Positions 18,886 through 26,688 of a stretch of DNA of 64,000 bases are shown piece by piece. Origin of the DNA: an uncultured Oscillospiraceae bacterium (GTDB lineage Bacteria; Bacillota; Clostridia; Oscillospirales; Acutalibacteraceae); contig CASEMN010000010.1 in NCBI GenBank assembly GCA_949289045.1, positions 20,835 through 84,834 of the forward strand, read 5' to 3'. The notes under the pieces were generated by a model. That model saw nothing but the letters and a program-made list of their open reading frames with translations. It searched no databases and had not been told where the DNA came from. How positions within the stretch are numbered: the first letter of the stretch is position 1; the number at the start of each line of letters is the position of its first letter. Made by a program: the position numbers and the translations under genes.

Positions 18886-18943
18886 CTCAAAAAAACGGAA
18901 ACCTGCGTTTACCTCAAAGGCATCGCAGGCTTTCTGTTTTTAG
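18886..18943 (+). terminator. Terminator of the carbohydrate cluster
   Basis: Imperfect arms GGAAACCTGCG and CGCAGGCTTTC are followed by TGTTTTTAG. The next ~185 bases, to 19128, are very AT-rich and hold nothing I recognise. Confidence 0.65.
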
Positions 18944-19128
18944 TTTATGTTAATAATTATTATATGTTAAATTTTCAATATTTCGCTAAAATTTGAGTTA
19001 AAATTAAAACTTTAAGATTAATAAAGAATTGGAAAAATTAAGGCTCTAGATATAAACTTCGTCAGAAATTCCAAATAAGTATCTTGTATATATTAAAGGA
19101 AAATCTTACTTCAAAACGTGAAGGTTAT

Positions 19129-19296
19129 TTAAAATTCTTTTTTGTTTTTAACTGAAAAAACGTTTTCCTTGAGAAATAATTCGAGCTGTGCTTTGTGTAT
19201 TTCATTTACGCCTCGTATATTATTGGTAAAACAGTTAAGGCAAAAGTTTGCCTCTTCTGGAACAGGAGCTTTGCAGTTAGGACAGATTTTGTTCAT
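19129..19296 (-). CDS. Small zinc-ribbon protein, 55 aa
   Basis: This ORF of 55 codons opens with ATG and MNKICPNCKAPVPEEA. It has two Cys-x2-Cys knuckles (Cys5/Cys8 and Cys19/Cys22) typical of zinc ribbons, then a charged helix-like tail ending NKKEF. A perfect -35 element lies upstream, and a weak AAAGGA ribosome site sits about ten bases before the start. The four cysteines in register make it a credible gene despite its size. The family role could be nucleic-acid or protein binding. It is in the 534-bp gap before spmB, on the same strand as spmAB. The function is unknown. Confidence 0.65.
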   Translation of the reverse strand: MNKICPNCKAPVPEEANFCLNCFTNNIRGVNEIHKAQLELFLKENVFSVKNKKEF

Positions 19297-19343
19297 GTTT
19301 ATACAATCCTTTTGAATTTGATAAAAAACGAATATGCATTAAT

Positions 19344-19372
19344 AGAATATATTCAAACCAAATTATTGTCAA
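19344..19372 (-). promoter_or_regulatory. Sigma-A promoter of the zinc-ribbon ORF
   Basis: On the minus strand, a perfect -35 TTGACA (19367-19372) and TATTCT (19344-19349) are separated by exactly 17 bases. It lies 48 bases upstream of the 55-aa ORF's start. Confidence 0.65.
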
Positions 19373-19410
19373 GTTTAGCTATTATCATTCATCTTTGATT
19401 TATCACTCTT

Positions 19411-19932
19411 TTACTTCCCCATAAACATAGCCACAGAAACAGGAGCGAGTAAAAAGGATACGCAATCGGCCAAAAGTGCAGCCGCAAGAGTAAAGCGTGT
19501 TTTTTTTACTCCTACGGCTCCGTAGTAAACGGTTACCGCATAAAATGTAGTTTCCGTAGAACCCATAATAACTGAGGCAACTCTGCCTGAGAAAGAATCC
19601 GGTCCGGCGGTTTTTAGAAGGGCTTCATACATAGTAAGAGATCCGCTGCCTGAGACAGGGCTCAAAAGCACAAGGGGGAGCACATCTGAGGGAATTCCGG
19701 TAATTGATGCAATTGGTTTCATAAACCAGAGAATGACGTCAAGGCCTCCTGAGGCCTTGAGTACCGATACGGCGGCAACCAGGGCTATAAGAGCCGGGAG
19801 TATACTCAAAAAGGTGCTGAAGCCTTCCTTAGCGCCTTCTATAAAGCAGTCCATCACAGGGGTGCCTTTAATTAAACCGTAAACGATTATAAATACTGCC
19901 GTAATTGGTAAAATCCAGTCCGTAAAGGTCAT
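19411..19932 (-). CDS. spmB: Spore maturation protein B
   Basis: This protein is 173 aa from the ATG ending at 19932, which has an AAAGGAG site inside the end of spmA. Upstream in-frame sequence would overlap spmA and lacks a site. It is a nucleoside-transporter-like membrane protein with five or so hydrophobic segments and the SpmB patterns SPVSGSGSLTMYEAL and IMGSTETTFYAVTVYYG. SpmA and SpmB are needed for full dehydration of the spore core. The start is one base after the spmA stop. Its presence indicates a spore former. Confidence 0.94.
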   Translation of the reverse strand: MTFTDWILPITAVFIIVYGLIKGTPVMDCFIEGAKEGFSTFLSILPALIALVAAVSVLKASGGLDVILWFMKPIASITGIPSDVLPLVLLSPVSGSGSLTMYEALLKTAGPDSFSGRVASVIMGSTETTFYAVTVYYGAVGVKKTRFTLAAALLADCVSFLLAPVSVAMFMGK

Positions 19933-19933
19933 T

Positions 19934-20527
19934 TTAATATATCTCCTTTTTTCGGAAACACACGGATAAAATTTTGGCTGCTGTAATACCGGCTGCAAGG
20001 GCGGCGCAGGAGTTAAACCAGGCGGCGGGCATTATTTCCATGGGGTCAGCACTGCCGTACTGGTTTCGGAGCATGGCGACGGTTGTGGGGATTATGTGCA
20101 TTGCAGCTGTATTCATAACTACAAAAAATATCATGTTGTCCGTTGCGACCAAGGGATTTCTGTTTTCTTGATTCATTAACTTCATGGCTTTTATGCCTAA
20201 GGGCGTTGCAGCATTGCCTAAACCCAGTATATTTGCTGTAAGGTTCATTGAAATTGCGCCTGCGGTCTCTGAATTTTTTTTGAGGCCTGGAAAGATAAAT
20301 TTTAGTATCGGATACATGAAGGCACCGATTTTTTCAGTAAGACCTGACTCAGTTGCAATTCTCATAAGTCCGCTCCACAGGCAGAGCATACCGAGGAGTT
20401 TTATTGCAAGCTCAACGCCGCTGTTTCCCGCTTCAATGAGAGCAGAGGATACAGCTGACATGTTCCCTAAAGCTGCAGCGGCAAAAAAAGAAAAAATGAT
20501 AATTGCGGGCCAAATTATGTTCATCAT
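19934..20527 (-). CDS. spmA: Spore maturation protein A
   Basis: This 197-aa membrane protein has the SpmA patterns LCLWSGLMRIA and NILGLGNAATPLGIKAM. It forms an operon with spmB just downstream and acts with it in spore core dehydration. Two ATGs stand in tandem; a GGGAG site lies eight bases before the first. A perfect AT-rich inverted repeat at 20557-20580 lies upstream, between this gene and the divergent AbrB-type gene, and could be a regulatory site. I could not pick out a clear sporulation-sigma promoter. Confidence 0.94.
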   Translation of the reverse strand: MMNIIWPAIIIFSFFAAAALGNMSAVSSALIEAGNSGVELAIKLLGMLCLWSGLMRIATESGLTEKIGAFMYPILKFIFPGLKKNSETAGAISMNLTANILGLGNAATPLGIKAMKLMNQENRNPLVATDNMIFFVVMNTAAMHIIPTTVAMLRNQYGSADPMEIMPAAWFNSCAALAAGITAAKILSVCFRKKEIY

Positions 20528-20556
20528 AGCGATTACTCCCGGCGATAATTCTGTTT

Positions 20557-20580
20557 TAGAATTTAATATTTTAAATTCTA
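20557..20580. promoter_or_regulatory. Perfect inverted repeat between spmA and the AbrB gene
   Basis: Ten-bp arms TAGAATTTAA and TTAAATTCTA surround a 4-base centre. It lies 30 bases upstream of spmA and 54 bases upstream of the AbrB promoter's -35. It may be an operator, perhaps for the AbrB-type protein; AT-rich palindromes also arise by chance. Confidence 0.45.
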
Positions 20581-20633
20581 CATTTTGCTAAAAAAACGCT
20601 TCCGACTTTTTACGACAGTTTATGTTTCAGATA

Positions 20634-20662
20634 TTGACATTTTTGCCACAAATTGGTATATT
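20634..20662 (+). promoter_or_regulatory. Sigma-A promoter of the AbrB-type gene
   Basis: TTGACA, a 17-nt spacer and TATATT, 36 bases before the ATG, which has an AGGAGTGA ribosome site. Confidence 0.85.
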
Positions 20663-20697
20663 TTAGTAGAAGCAAGCAGAAGAATAGGAGTGAGAAT

Positions 20698-20952
20698 ATG
20701 AAGGCGACAGGAATAGTAAGCACGATTGACGAAGTAGGACGTTTGGTACTTCCTAAAAAGATAAGAAATCAGTTAGACTTAAAGCAGGTAGAAATTTTTA
20801 TTGACGGAGACAGCATTGTATTAAAAAAATATAATCCTTCATGTATATTTTGCGGAAGCGCAGACGCAACTGTTGAGTATCACGGAAAAAAGGTGTGCGC
20901 CGACTGCATAGCAAAACTTGAAAAAATTTCCGATATTGCCGGAGATAACTGA
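20698..20952 (+). CDS. AbrB/SpoVT-type transition-state regulator with a Cys-rich tail
   Basis: The protein is 84 aa from the ATG with the AGGAGTGA site; an upstream frame to 20653 is inside the promoter. The N-terminal 47 residues form a SpoVT/AbrB swapped-hairpin DNA-binding domain (STIDEVGRLVLPKKIR). The C-terminal part has two Cys-x2-Cys pairs (IFCGSAD preceded by Cys, and VCADC), which could bind zinc. Proteins of this shape are common in Clostridia and control the move from growth to stationary phase or sporulation. Its position next to spmAB fits that role. A perfect bidirectional hairpin follows. Confidence 0.9.
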   Translation: MKATGIVSTIDEVGRLVLPKKIRNQLDLKQVEIFIDGDSIVLKKYNPSCIFCGSADATVEYHGKKVCADCIAKLEKISDIAGDN

Positions 20953-20970
20953 TATCCCATCTTAAAAATA

Positions 20971-21008
20971 AAAACCATAGTTCAATTTATGTTTGAACTA
21001 TGGTTTTT
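20971..21008. terminator. Bidirectional terminator
   Basis: Perfect arms AAACCATAGTTCAA and TTGAACTATGGTTT around a 7-nt loop, with A-run on the left and T-run on the right. It ends the AbrB transcript and, on the other strand, the dlt-like operon. Confidence 0.9.
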
Positions 21009-21054
21009 ATTCTTTTAGTGTCTATTTGCAATATAAAGTCAGGGGGGCTGTCCT

Positions 21055-22020
21055 TTATAGTTTTGCGGCATTTTTTTCATATACCTTTAAATCATCGTCC
21101 CAATGTTTAAACTCTTCTTTACCCCGGTTATCGGTTATGGAGAAATTATTTTTTATGTATTCTCCAAGGTAAGCGGTTGCCTTCTGAGCGCCGTAAAAAT
21201 TAAGGTGATCGCCCTTATCATAGGTGTCGTTCTTCCAGTCGATATTAAGTTTATCAACTATGAGGTTCATGTCAAGGTATGTAAGGCCATATTCTTTTGC
21301 CAGCTTATCGACACCGTTATGCTTTTCATATGACCAGTTAGCGGGTGAAGCCGTACTTACAAGTACCAGTTCAATATTCTTTTCTTTGCACAGTTCAGCC
21401 ATCTTTCTGAAATAGTAAGTGCAGACCGGGGGAAGTCTTTTGGCTTTATCGGTTTTCTTCATATATTGAGGGGTACCTTCATAGGGTACTATTTTTCCGT
21501 TTATTCTAAAACCTTTAAGCTCATCACGCCATGTATAGCCTTTGGTTTTATGAAAATCATTGATTCCAAGTCTTTTCCATCTGTTATGATATTCAAAAAC
21601 CGGCATAAATTTTGATGCTGTATTCTGTGCTACTCTGAAAATGTCACCCAGGCGGCCTTCGGCGCGGTACATAAGGTTAGCTTCCAGAAAAACTACCTTA
21701 GGATTCTGGGATTCGGTGAAGCTGACTAAGAAGTTGTATGTATCCTGAACGTATTGGCGAGAAGTGCCGCATACATAAGTTGTATAGCCGTAATCTCTCC
21801 AAATTTGCATGGGAGAAAATGATGTAAAGCTTTCGCTGTCGCCTAAAATAAGGACATCTATTGTATTGGGCTTTTCTCCAAGAAATCCGTTTGCGGTTGT
21901 GTTGTGCATGTTGCGGTTATCTTTAGGCGAAACAATCCATGAAATTCCGCCCAGCATAAGTACAAGAATCATCAGGAAAGAAGTGATTCTGAAAAACTTT
22001 TTCAAAATTCTTTTTGTCAT
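21055..22020 (-). CDS. Membrane-anchored SGNH-type protein, DltD-like, of the dlt-like operon
   Basis: This 321-aa protein has one N-terminal membrane helix (residues 11-32) and an extracellular SGNH-hydrolase-like domain. The block I motif is ILGDSES with Ser62 as candidate nucleophile, and a GDHLNFYGA segment near residue 285 supplies the likely Asp and His. In AlgJ-, PatB- and DltD-type systems such a protein works outside the cell with an MBOAT partner to place an acyl group on a polymer. The gene follows the MBOAT gene by 13 bases with an AAGGAGGG site. It is the last gene of the operon. It is clearly DltD/AlgJ-like in place and shape, though not a close textbook DltD. Confidence 0.78.
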   Translation of the reverse strand: MTKRILKKFFRITSFLMILVLMLGGISWIVSPKDNRNMHNTTANGFLGEKPNTIDVLILGDSESFTSFSPMQIWRDYGYTTYVCGTSRQYVQDTYNFLVSFTESQNPKVVFLEANLMYRAEGRLGDIFRVAQNTASKFMPVFEYHNRWKRLGINDFHKTKGYTWRDELKGFRINGKIVPYEGTPQYMKKTDKAKRLPPVCTYYFRKMAELCKEKNIELVLVSTASPANWSYEKHNGVDKLAKEYGLTYLDMNLIVDKLNIDWKNDTYDKGDHLNFYGAQKATAYLGEYIKNNFSITDNRGKEEFKHWDDDLKVYEKNAAKL

Positions 22021-22033
22021 TTAAAATCCCTCC

Positions 22034-23623
22034 TTAGAAACCGGCGTACATGGGATCAACCGGTGCATATCCCATTCCGTAGGCTCCGAAAACGATTATG
22101 CACAGGATTGCCGCATAATAAACAGACCATCTTACAAAAGTATTTCTTTTGGCGATTTGTGCTCCGGGAGAAATGCCTTTTTCACGCATTACGCTGATGA
22201 CAAAGACAATGGCAACGCCTATTATAACAACTACGAAGTCTTTAATATCCATTCCGAGCTTTAAAAGAGTTGAGCCGGAAAAAGTGCTGAGAGAGAAATC
22301 GGTTACCATTATTTTGAACATGTTAAGACCGGCTCTCAAACCGTTGGCTCGGAAGAAAAGTTCTCCGATATTTATAAGGATGAAGGTTTTGATTATCTGC
22401 ATTATTCTGTAGGGCAGTGCTTCGCGGTTAATGTGCAGTTTACCTGTGATTTTTCTGACAAGGGGCAGAGTAATATTACCCATGGCGATCATGGCAAAGT
22501 GATAAAATCCGAAGAAAATATAGCTCCAGGCCGAACCGTGCCAGAGACCGTTGCAAAGCCATACTACACCTAAAGCCAATGTGCCGGAGATTAGAGGTCC
22601 GTAATAGCTGCCTACTTTTTTTCTTGCGGCAGAGGTAAGTTTTTTAAGAGGTTTAGTAAGTGAAAGGGGATAGTATACATAATCCCTGAACCATGTGCCG
22701 AGAGTGATATGCCATCTTGTCCAAAATTCTGAGATATTTTTTGAAAAGAAGGGCTGGCGGAAGTTTTCCGGTATTTTTACTCCAAATATTTCGCCTATAC
22801 CTATTACTATTTCCATAGTACCTGAGAAATCCATGTAAAGCTGGCAGGTATAGCAGAGCATGGCAACGAAAATAACGGTTCCGTCATAGCTTTCATAACG
22901 GTTAAAGACGGTTTTAACCAATAAATTCAGTCTGTCGGCAATGACAATCTTTTTGAAAAGTCCGAAAAGAATTCTCTGCATTCCGCTTATGAGGTTAGCG
23001 TATACAATTCTTTTTCCTTCAAAAAGTGAATTTGCGGTATCTGAATAGCGGCATATGGGGCCTTCCATTATTACGGGGAAAAAGCTCATAAACAGAGCAA
23101 GCCTGCCGAGGTTTTTATCGGCGCTGATTTTTCCCCTGTAAACGTCAACTATATAAGATACTGCCTGTAAAGTATAGAAAGAAATACCTATTGGCAGAGC
23201 AAATTTAGTTGCGGGGAAAACATCAGGGAGACCAAGAAGAGTTAAAAGGTTATTGACGTTAGTGCCGAAAAAGTTAAGATATTTCAGGCAAAGCAATAAT
23301 CCGATATGTATGCACACCATGAAAACTACGACTGCTCTCTGCTTATTTTTGACGGATGCCTTTATTGCTTTACGTTCTTCCTTTTCGGCTTCCTGAATTT
23401 TCAGTTTGCCGTCTGAGGCGATTGTATTGAGCCACAGTCCGGTGTAATGAATTGAGAATGTCGATAAAAGCAGGTAAATAATAAGCTTTCCGCTGATGCT
23501 CCAAAAGAAAATATAACTGGCAATGAGCAGGATTTTCCAGCGGTGCTTTTGAGGTGTAATAAAGTGCATTCCAATGACCAGCGGCAAGAAAAGCACTAAA
23601 AAGTCAACGGTATGGTATGACAT
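22034..23623 (-). CDS. MBOAT acyltransferase, DltB/AlgI-like
   Basis: This protein is 529 aa from the ATG that shares one base with the carrier-protein stop (TAATG), with GGAGGAGG directly before it. It has about eleven membrane segments and the MBOAT core: PIGISFYTLQAVSYIVDVYRG, a family motif beginning near residue 145, FWTRWHITLGTWFRDYVYYPL near 320, and the catalytic His in GLWHGSAWSYIFFGFYH near 380. DltB/AlgI proteins move acyl groups from a cytoplasmic donor across the membrane to a polymer. Here the donor should be the carrier protein encoded just upstream. It is longer than DltB (~400 aa) and closer to AlgI in length. Confidence 0.88.
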   Translation of the reverse strand: MSYHTVDFLVLFLPLVIGMHFITPQKHRWKILLIASYIFFWSISGKLIIYLLLSTFSIHYTGLWLNTIASDGKLKIQEAEKEERKAIKASVKNKQRAVVVFMVCIHIGLLLCLKYLNFFGTNVNNLLTLLGLPDVFPATKFALPIGISFYTLQAVSYIVDVYRGKISADKNLGRLALFMSFFPVIMEGPICRYSDTANSLFEGKRIVYANLISGMQRILFGLFKKIVIADRLNLLVKTVFNRYESYDGTVIFVAMLCYTCQLYMDFSGTMEIVIGIGEIFGVKIPENFRQPFFSKNISEFWTRWHITLGTWFRDYVYYPLSLTKPLKKLTSAARKKVGSYYGPLISGTLALGVVWLCNGLWHGSAWSYIFFGFYHFAMIAMGNITLPLVRKITGKLHINREALPYRIMQIIKTFILINIGELFFRANGLRAGLNMFKIMVTDFSLSTFSGSTLLKLGMDIKDFVVVIIGVAIVFVISVMREKGISPGAQIAKRNTFVRWSVYYAAILCIIVFGAYGMGYAPVDPMYAGF

Positions 23624-23853
23624 TATTCCTCCTCCTGAAGTCTGAGAATCATGTTCCAAAGACTCTGGGCAGAATTAAAGTTGGACGGGATAATTTCCAC
23701 TGTGGGAACAGTGATATCAAATTCGTCTTCGATTTCCGAAACGATAGAGAGAATTGCAAGTGAATCAAGGCGATGAGCGTCGATAAGGTCTGTGCAGGTT
23801 TCGTAGTCAACGTCGGGCTGAATTTCTTCAAGGATTTCGATTAATCTTTCCAT
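23623..23853 (-). CDS. Acyl/peptidyl carrier protein, DltC-like
   Basis: This protein is 76 aa from the ATG with an AAAGAGGT site; an ATG 18 bases upstream abuts the previous stop and has no site. The carrier motif is HRLDSLAILS, so Ser31 should receive phosphopantetheine. Acidic helix II (IVSEIEDEFDI) is typical of carrier proteins. A downstream NFNSAQSLWNMI segment resembles the DltC ending. The overlap with the MBOAT gene and the upstream adenylation enzyme place it as the shuttle holding an amino acyl thioester. Gene order (ligase, PLP enzyme, carrier, MBOAT, SGNH) differs from classical dltXABCD, where DltB precedes DltC. Confidence 0.88.
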   Translation of the reverse strand: MERLIEILEEIQPDVDYETCTDLIDAHRLDSLAILSIVSEIEDEFDITVPTVEIIPSNFNSAQSLWNMILRLQEEE

Positions 23854-23871
23854 TTTTGTTACCTCTTTCAT

Positions 23872-25044
23872 TTAAATTATAGATGTGTTTAAAAAGTCTG
23901 TGGGAGTTTGCTCACGGATTACGGAAAAGCCCGTTTTCTGTGAATATGTAAGTATCCTCGGTAGGGCTCTTGTAAGGAAAAGGGATATGCCTTCCGTCAT
24001 ACAGTAGGCGCCGGCATTTTTAAATACAAAAACGTCGCCTTTTTGTATTTCGTTTACAGGGTACTGCTTTACCAAAATGTCGTTTACGGTGCAGAGAGCT
24101 CCGCAGATTGTTATATGTTCATTTTCACCGGATCTGTCGGGGATGGTTTCCATATATGGTATTTTCATGGCCATGCTCTGACCGTAATAGCTTATGTGAT
24201 TCATTCCGCCGTCGGTAATGCAGTAAGTTTGCCCGCGGTTTGATTTAATGTCAACCGCTTTTGTAAGGTAAACGCCGCAAGAGGCGGTGATGAAGCGTCC
24301 AAGCTCCAGTGTGAGTTTTCCGTCAAAATTCAGAGAGGCGAGAATGTTTTTAAATTCACACAGGAACTCTTTTTCATTAAATTTTTTGTCCTCTCTAAAA
24401 TAGCTAACTGGAAGTCCCGGACCGTATTCCAGCTCTTTGGGAACAAAATTACATTGGCTTTTAAGTTCCGAAAGGAATTCGTTGATTTTTTCTGCTTCTC
24501 TTGTAAGACGTTTAAGTGACGTTTTCTGTGTGCCCGAAAAATACTGTATTCCGACTATAGAGGCAAATTCATTATTTTCCCTTAGAATTTCTATTATTTC
24601 ATCCTTTGTCATTCCGAACTGATTGCCGGAAGTAAGCCGCAAAAGAACATTTATCTTTCTGCCGTATTCCTCAGAGTATTTTTTAAGTATTTCCCATTGT
24701 GAAACGGATTCGGCAGTGTATGTCCCTATGTCTGGATAGTCCCTGAGCATCATCTGTGTGTCGTCATCATTTTTATATACGCCGGAAATCACAAGTTTTT
24801 CCATGGGTATACCGGATTTTACGCAGACGCTGAATTCTCCGGGAGAGCAGACTTCAAGACGCTCTGTCAGAGCACTCAGCGTCTTTATAATAAACGGATT
24901 TGCTTTCATAGCGAAGCAAATTCCGATATTTTTGCCGATGCTTTCTTTAATGTATTCCACTCGTCTTTTTAAGATATCCAGATCGAATATGTAAGTAGGG
25001 GTACCGTATTTTTTGGCAGCGTATTGTATTGTTTCTCTGTCCAT
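23872..25044 (-). CDS. Fold-type III PLP decarboxylase, LysA-like, in the dlt-like operon
   Basis: This protein is 390 aa from the ATG with an AAGAGGTGA site that overlaps the ligase stop. It is an alanine-racemase/ornithine-decarboxylase-fold PLP enzyme. Lys47 in CFAMKANP binds PLP. The glycine loop YGPGLPVSYF replaces the usual GGGLG form, and ELGR replaces the usual EPGR. Cys318 and Asp322 (CTVND) match the C-x3-D site that decarboxylases supply from the second subunit, and racemases lack this. So a decarboxylase is more likely than a racemase. Candidates are diaminopimelate to lysine, or a carrier-bound acidic amino acid, as BtrK does in butirosin synthesis. It is not obviously the housekeeping lysA. 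Confidence 0.8.
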   Translation of the reverse strand: MDRETIQYAAKKYGTPTYIFDLDILKRRVEYIKESIGKNIGICFAMKANPFIIKTLSALTERLEVCSPGEFSVCVKSGIPMEKLVISGVYKNDDDTQMMLRDYPDIGTYTAESVSQWEILKKYSEEYGRKINVLLRLTSGNQFGMTKDEIIEILRENNEFASIVGIQYFSGTQKTSLKRLTREAEKINEFLSELKSQCNFVPKELEYGPGLPVSYFREDKKFNEKEFLCEFKNILASLNFDGKLTLELGRFITASCGVYLTKAVDIKSNRGQTYCITDGGMNHISYYGQSMAMKIPYMETIPDRSGENEHITICGALCTVNDILVKQYPVNEIQKGDVFVFKNAGAYCMTEGISLFLTRALPRILTYSQKTGFSVIREQTPTDFLNTSII

Positions 25045-25048
25045 ATTT

Positions 25049-26554
25049 TCACCTCTTGAGATGAGCCAGAGCGCCGCGGTCAATTTTTCCGTTTTTGGTT
25101 ATGGGCATACTGTCAAGCTTTGTGTAAGACGTGGGTATCATGTATACGGGGAGAACTTCGGAAAGACTTTTTCTTATTTCTTTACCTGTAGTTTCTCCTG
25201 TGAAAAATGCCAAAAGTTTTGATTTTTCTTTAAGGAAAACGCAGCAGGCTCTTTCAACGCCATCTACTTCCGAAAGAGCTTTTTCAATTTCTTCAAGCTC
25301 TATTCTGTGGCCCATGTATTTAATCTGAAAATCCTTGCGTCCTGCAAAGTAAAGGTTGTCATTGTCACCCCAGTAGGCAAGGTCGCCGGTTCTGTATATG
25401 GGTTCCATATAATTCTTATTTACCGGATTCTGAACAAATCTGAGACTCGTTTGCTCCGGATTATTGTAATAGCCGAGACCTAATGCAGTACCGGATACGC
25501 AAAGTTCTCCCGTTACTCCTTTTTCGGTGACAATGCTGTCGTTATCGCTCAGGAGAAATACACGTTCGTTTGGGAAAGGTTTACCTATTGGCAGTCCGTC
25601 GCTGTAATCCATGCTGCGGTCAACTTTATGGTAAGTGCAGTTGCAGGTGATTTCAGTAGGGCCGTACAGGTTTACGAACTGAGCTTCTTTAAGTGCGTTC
25701 ATCCAGTTCTCAAGATGTTTTTTAGGCATTGTTTCTCCGCTGAAAAGTATTTTGTTTACCTTTTCGGGTACTTTGTAATCAAGTCCGTGAAATGCGCTTA
25801 TAAGGCACAGAGCTGAAACTGCCCAGACCATTGTAGTTACTTCTCTTTCGCATATGTAATCTAAAAGCATTGCAGGGGAGGAGAAAAGTGCTTTCGGTAT
25901 TATTTGAAGAGTGGCACCGGTTTTCATGGCTGAATAAATATCCTTTACGGAAACATCAAAGTCAAAAGGCGCCTGATTTCCGATTACATCGTCTTTTGTG
26001 ATTGAAAAAATCTCAGTAAAGTTGTCAATGAAATCAATAACGGAACGGTGGCTTATTAAAACGCCTTTGGGAACTCCCGTGGAACCGGAGGTGAAATTTG
26101 CATACAGTGGGTCGGTGTCTATCATTTTTTCTCTGATAGATGAAAGCAGTTTTTCATCTGCTTCTTCATTGATAAGCTCTTCAAAAGTGATGATTTTGAT
26201 TTTAGGCAGAGTTTCTTTAAGAGACTGTACCTTTGAGTTTTCTGTAACTGCAATTTCTGCTTCGAGGGTTTCAGCTATATGGCTTATTCTTACGGCAGGA
26301 AGCTCAGGGTTAAGCAGAACATAAAAGCAGCCTGCATAAACTGCACCGAAAAAAAGTTTTAATGTGTTTACGTTTTTATCCATAAATATAGGTACAGGGG
26401 TATTTGGTTTGAAATGTCTGATTAAGGCAGTACCGATTTTTTTGGCATCTCTTCGGAGCTCTGAAAAGCTGCAGAAGCTTATCTCATCCGCTGCGGCAAT
26501 TTTTTCAGGATAGTTAGCTGCCGATTTTTCGAGATATTCAAGAACGTTTTTCAT
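25049..26554 (-). CDS. Amino-acid adenylation enzyme, DltA-like
   Basis: This protein is 501 aa from the ATG with an AGGAGGGTT site; the frame extends upstream without one. It is a stand-alone adenylation domain of the NRPS/DltA class. Motifs include FTSGSTGVPKG near residue 150 (phosphate loop), FDFDVSVKDIYSA (A4), LFSGETMP, NLYGPTEIT (A5), YRTGDLAYW (A7) and NGKID with the catalytic Lys near the end. It should activate an amino acid and load it on the downstream carrier protein. In DltA, as I recall, the LFSGE segment reads FCGE with a Cys linked to D-Ala choice; Ser here suggests another substrate. It is first in the operon. Confidence 0.88.
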   Translation of the reverse strand: MKNVLEYLEKSAANYPEKIAAADEISFCSFSELRRDAKKIGTALIRHFKPNTPVPIFMDKNVNTLKLFFGAVYAGCFYVLLNPELPAVRISHIAETLEAEIAVTENSKVQSLKETLPKIKIITFEELINEEADEKLLSSIREKMIDTDPLYANFTSGSTGVPKGVLISHRSVIDFIDNFTEIFSITKDDVIGNQAPFDFDVSVKDIYSAMKTGATLQIIPKALFSSPAMLLDYICEREVTTMVWAVSALCLISAFHGLDYKVPEKVNKILFSGETMPKKHLENWMNALKEAQFVNLYGPTEITCNCTYHKVDRSMDYSDGLPIGKPFPNERVFLLSDNDSIVTEKGVTGELCVSGTALGLGYYNNPEQTSLRFVQNPVNKNYMEPIYRTGDLAYWGDNDNLYFAGRKDFQIKYMGHRIELEEIEKALSEVDGVERACCVFLKEKSKLLAFFTGETTGKEIRKSLSEVLPVYMIPTSYTKLDSMPITKNGKIDRGALAHLKR

Positions 26555-26622
26555 TGTAACCCTCCTGTCTGTTTTATTGCCTACATGATAAAAGTTAACT
26601 ATAAAATCAACCTTCATTTAAT

Positions 26623-26639
26623 CTTAAGATATCTAAAGA
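26623..26639 (-). promoter_or_regulatory. Candidate response-regulator site upstream of the dlt-like operon
   Basis: On the minus strand, TCTTTAG and TCTTAAG start 10 bases apart, about 70-85 bases before the operon's first ATG. The same two heptamers, in the other order, lie upstream of the two-component genes. The TCTTTAG copy also forms part of the T-rich tail of the kinase terminator, so it may be partly coincidental. Confidence 0.45.
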
Positions 26640-26640
26640 A

Positions 26641-26679
26641 ACCCCGTTTACTGACAAATTCTGTCAATAAACGGGGTTC
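26641..26679 (-). terminator. Terminator of the two-component operon
   Basis: On the minus strand, AACCCCGTTTA and TAAACGGGGTT arms, with an inner TGACA/TGTCA pairing, are followed by TCTTT. It separates the kinase gene from the dlt-like operon. Confidence 0.85.
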
Positions 26680-26688
26680 TTGAAATTT

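Noticed and set aside
19195..19398. 67-aa plus-strand frame in the spmB upstream gap
   Set aside because: No ribosome site and no motif. The opposite strand holds a better-supported zinc-ribbon ORF with a promoter.
21055..26554. Plain dltABCD operon for D-alanylation
   Set aside because: Gene order differs, and an extra LysA-like decarboxylase and a Ser in the DltA Cys position argue for another group, so I call it dlt-like only.
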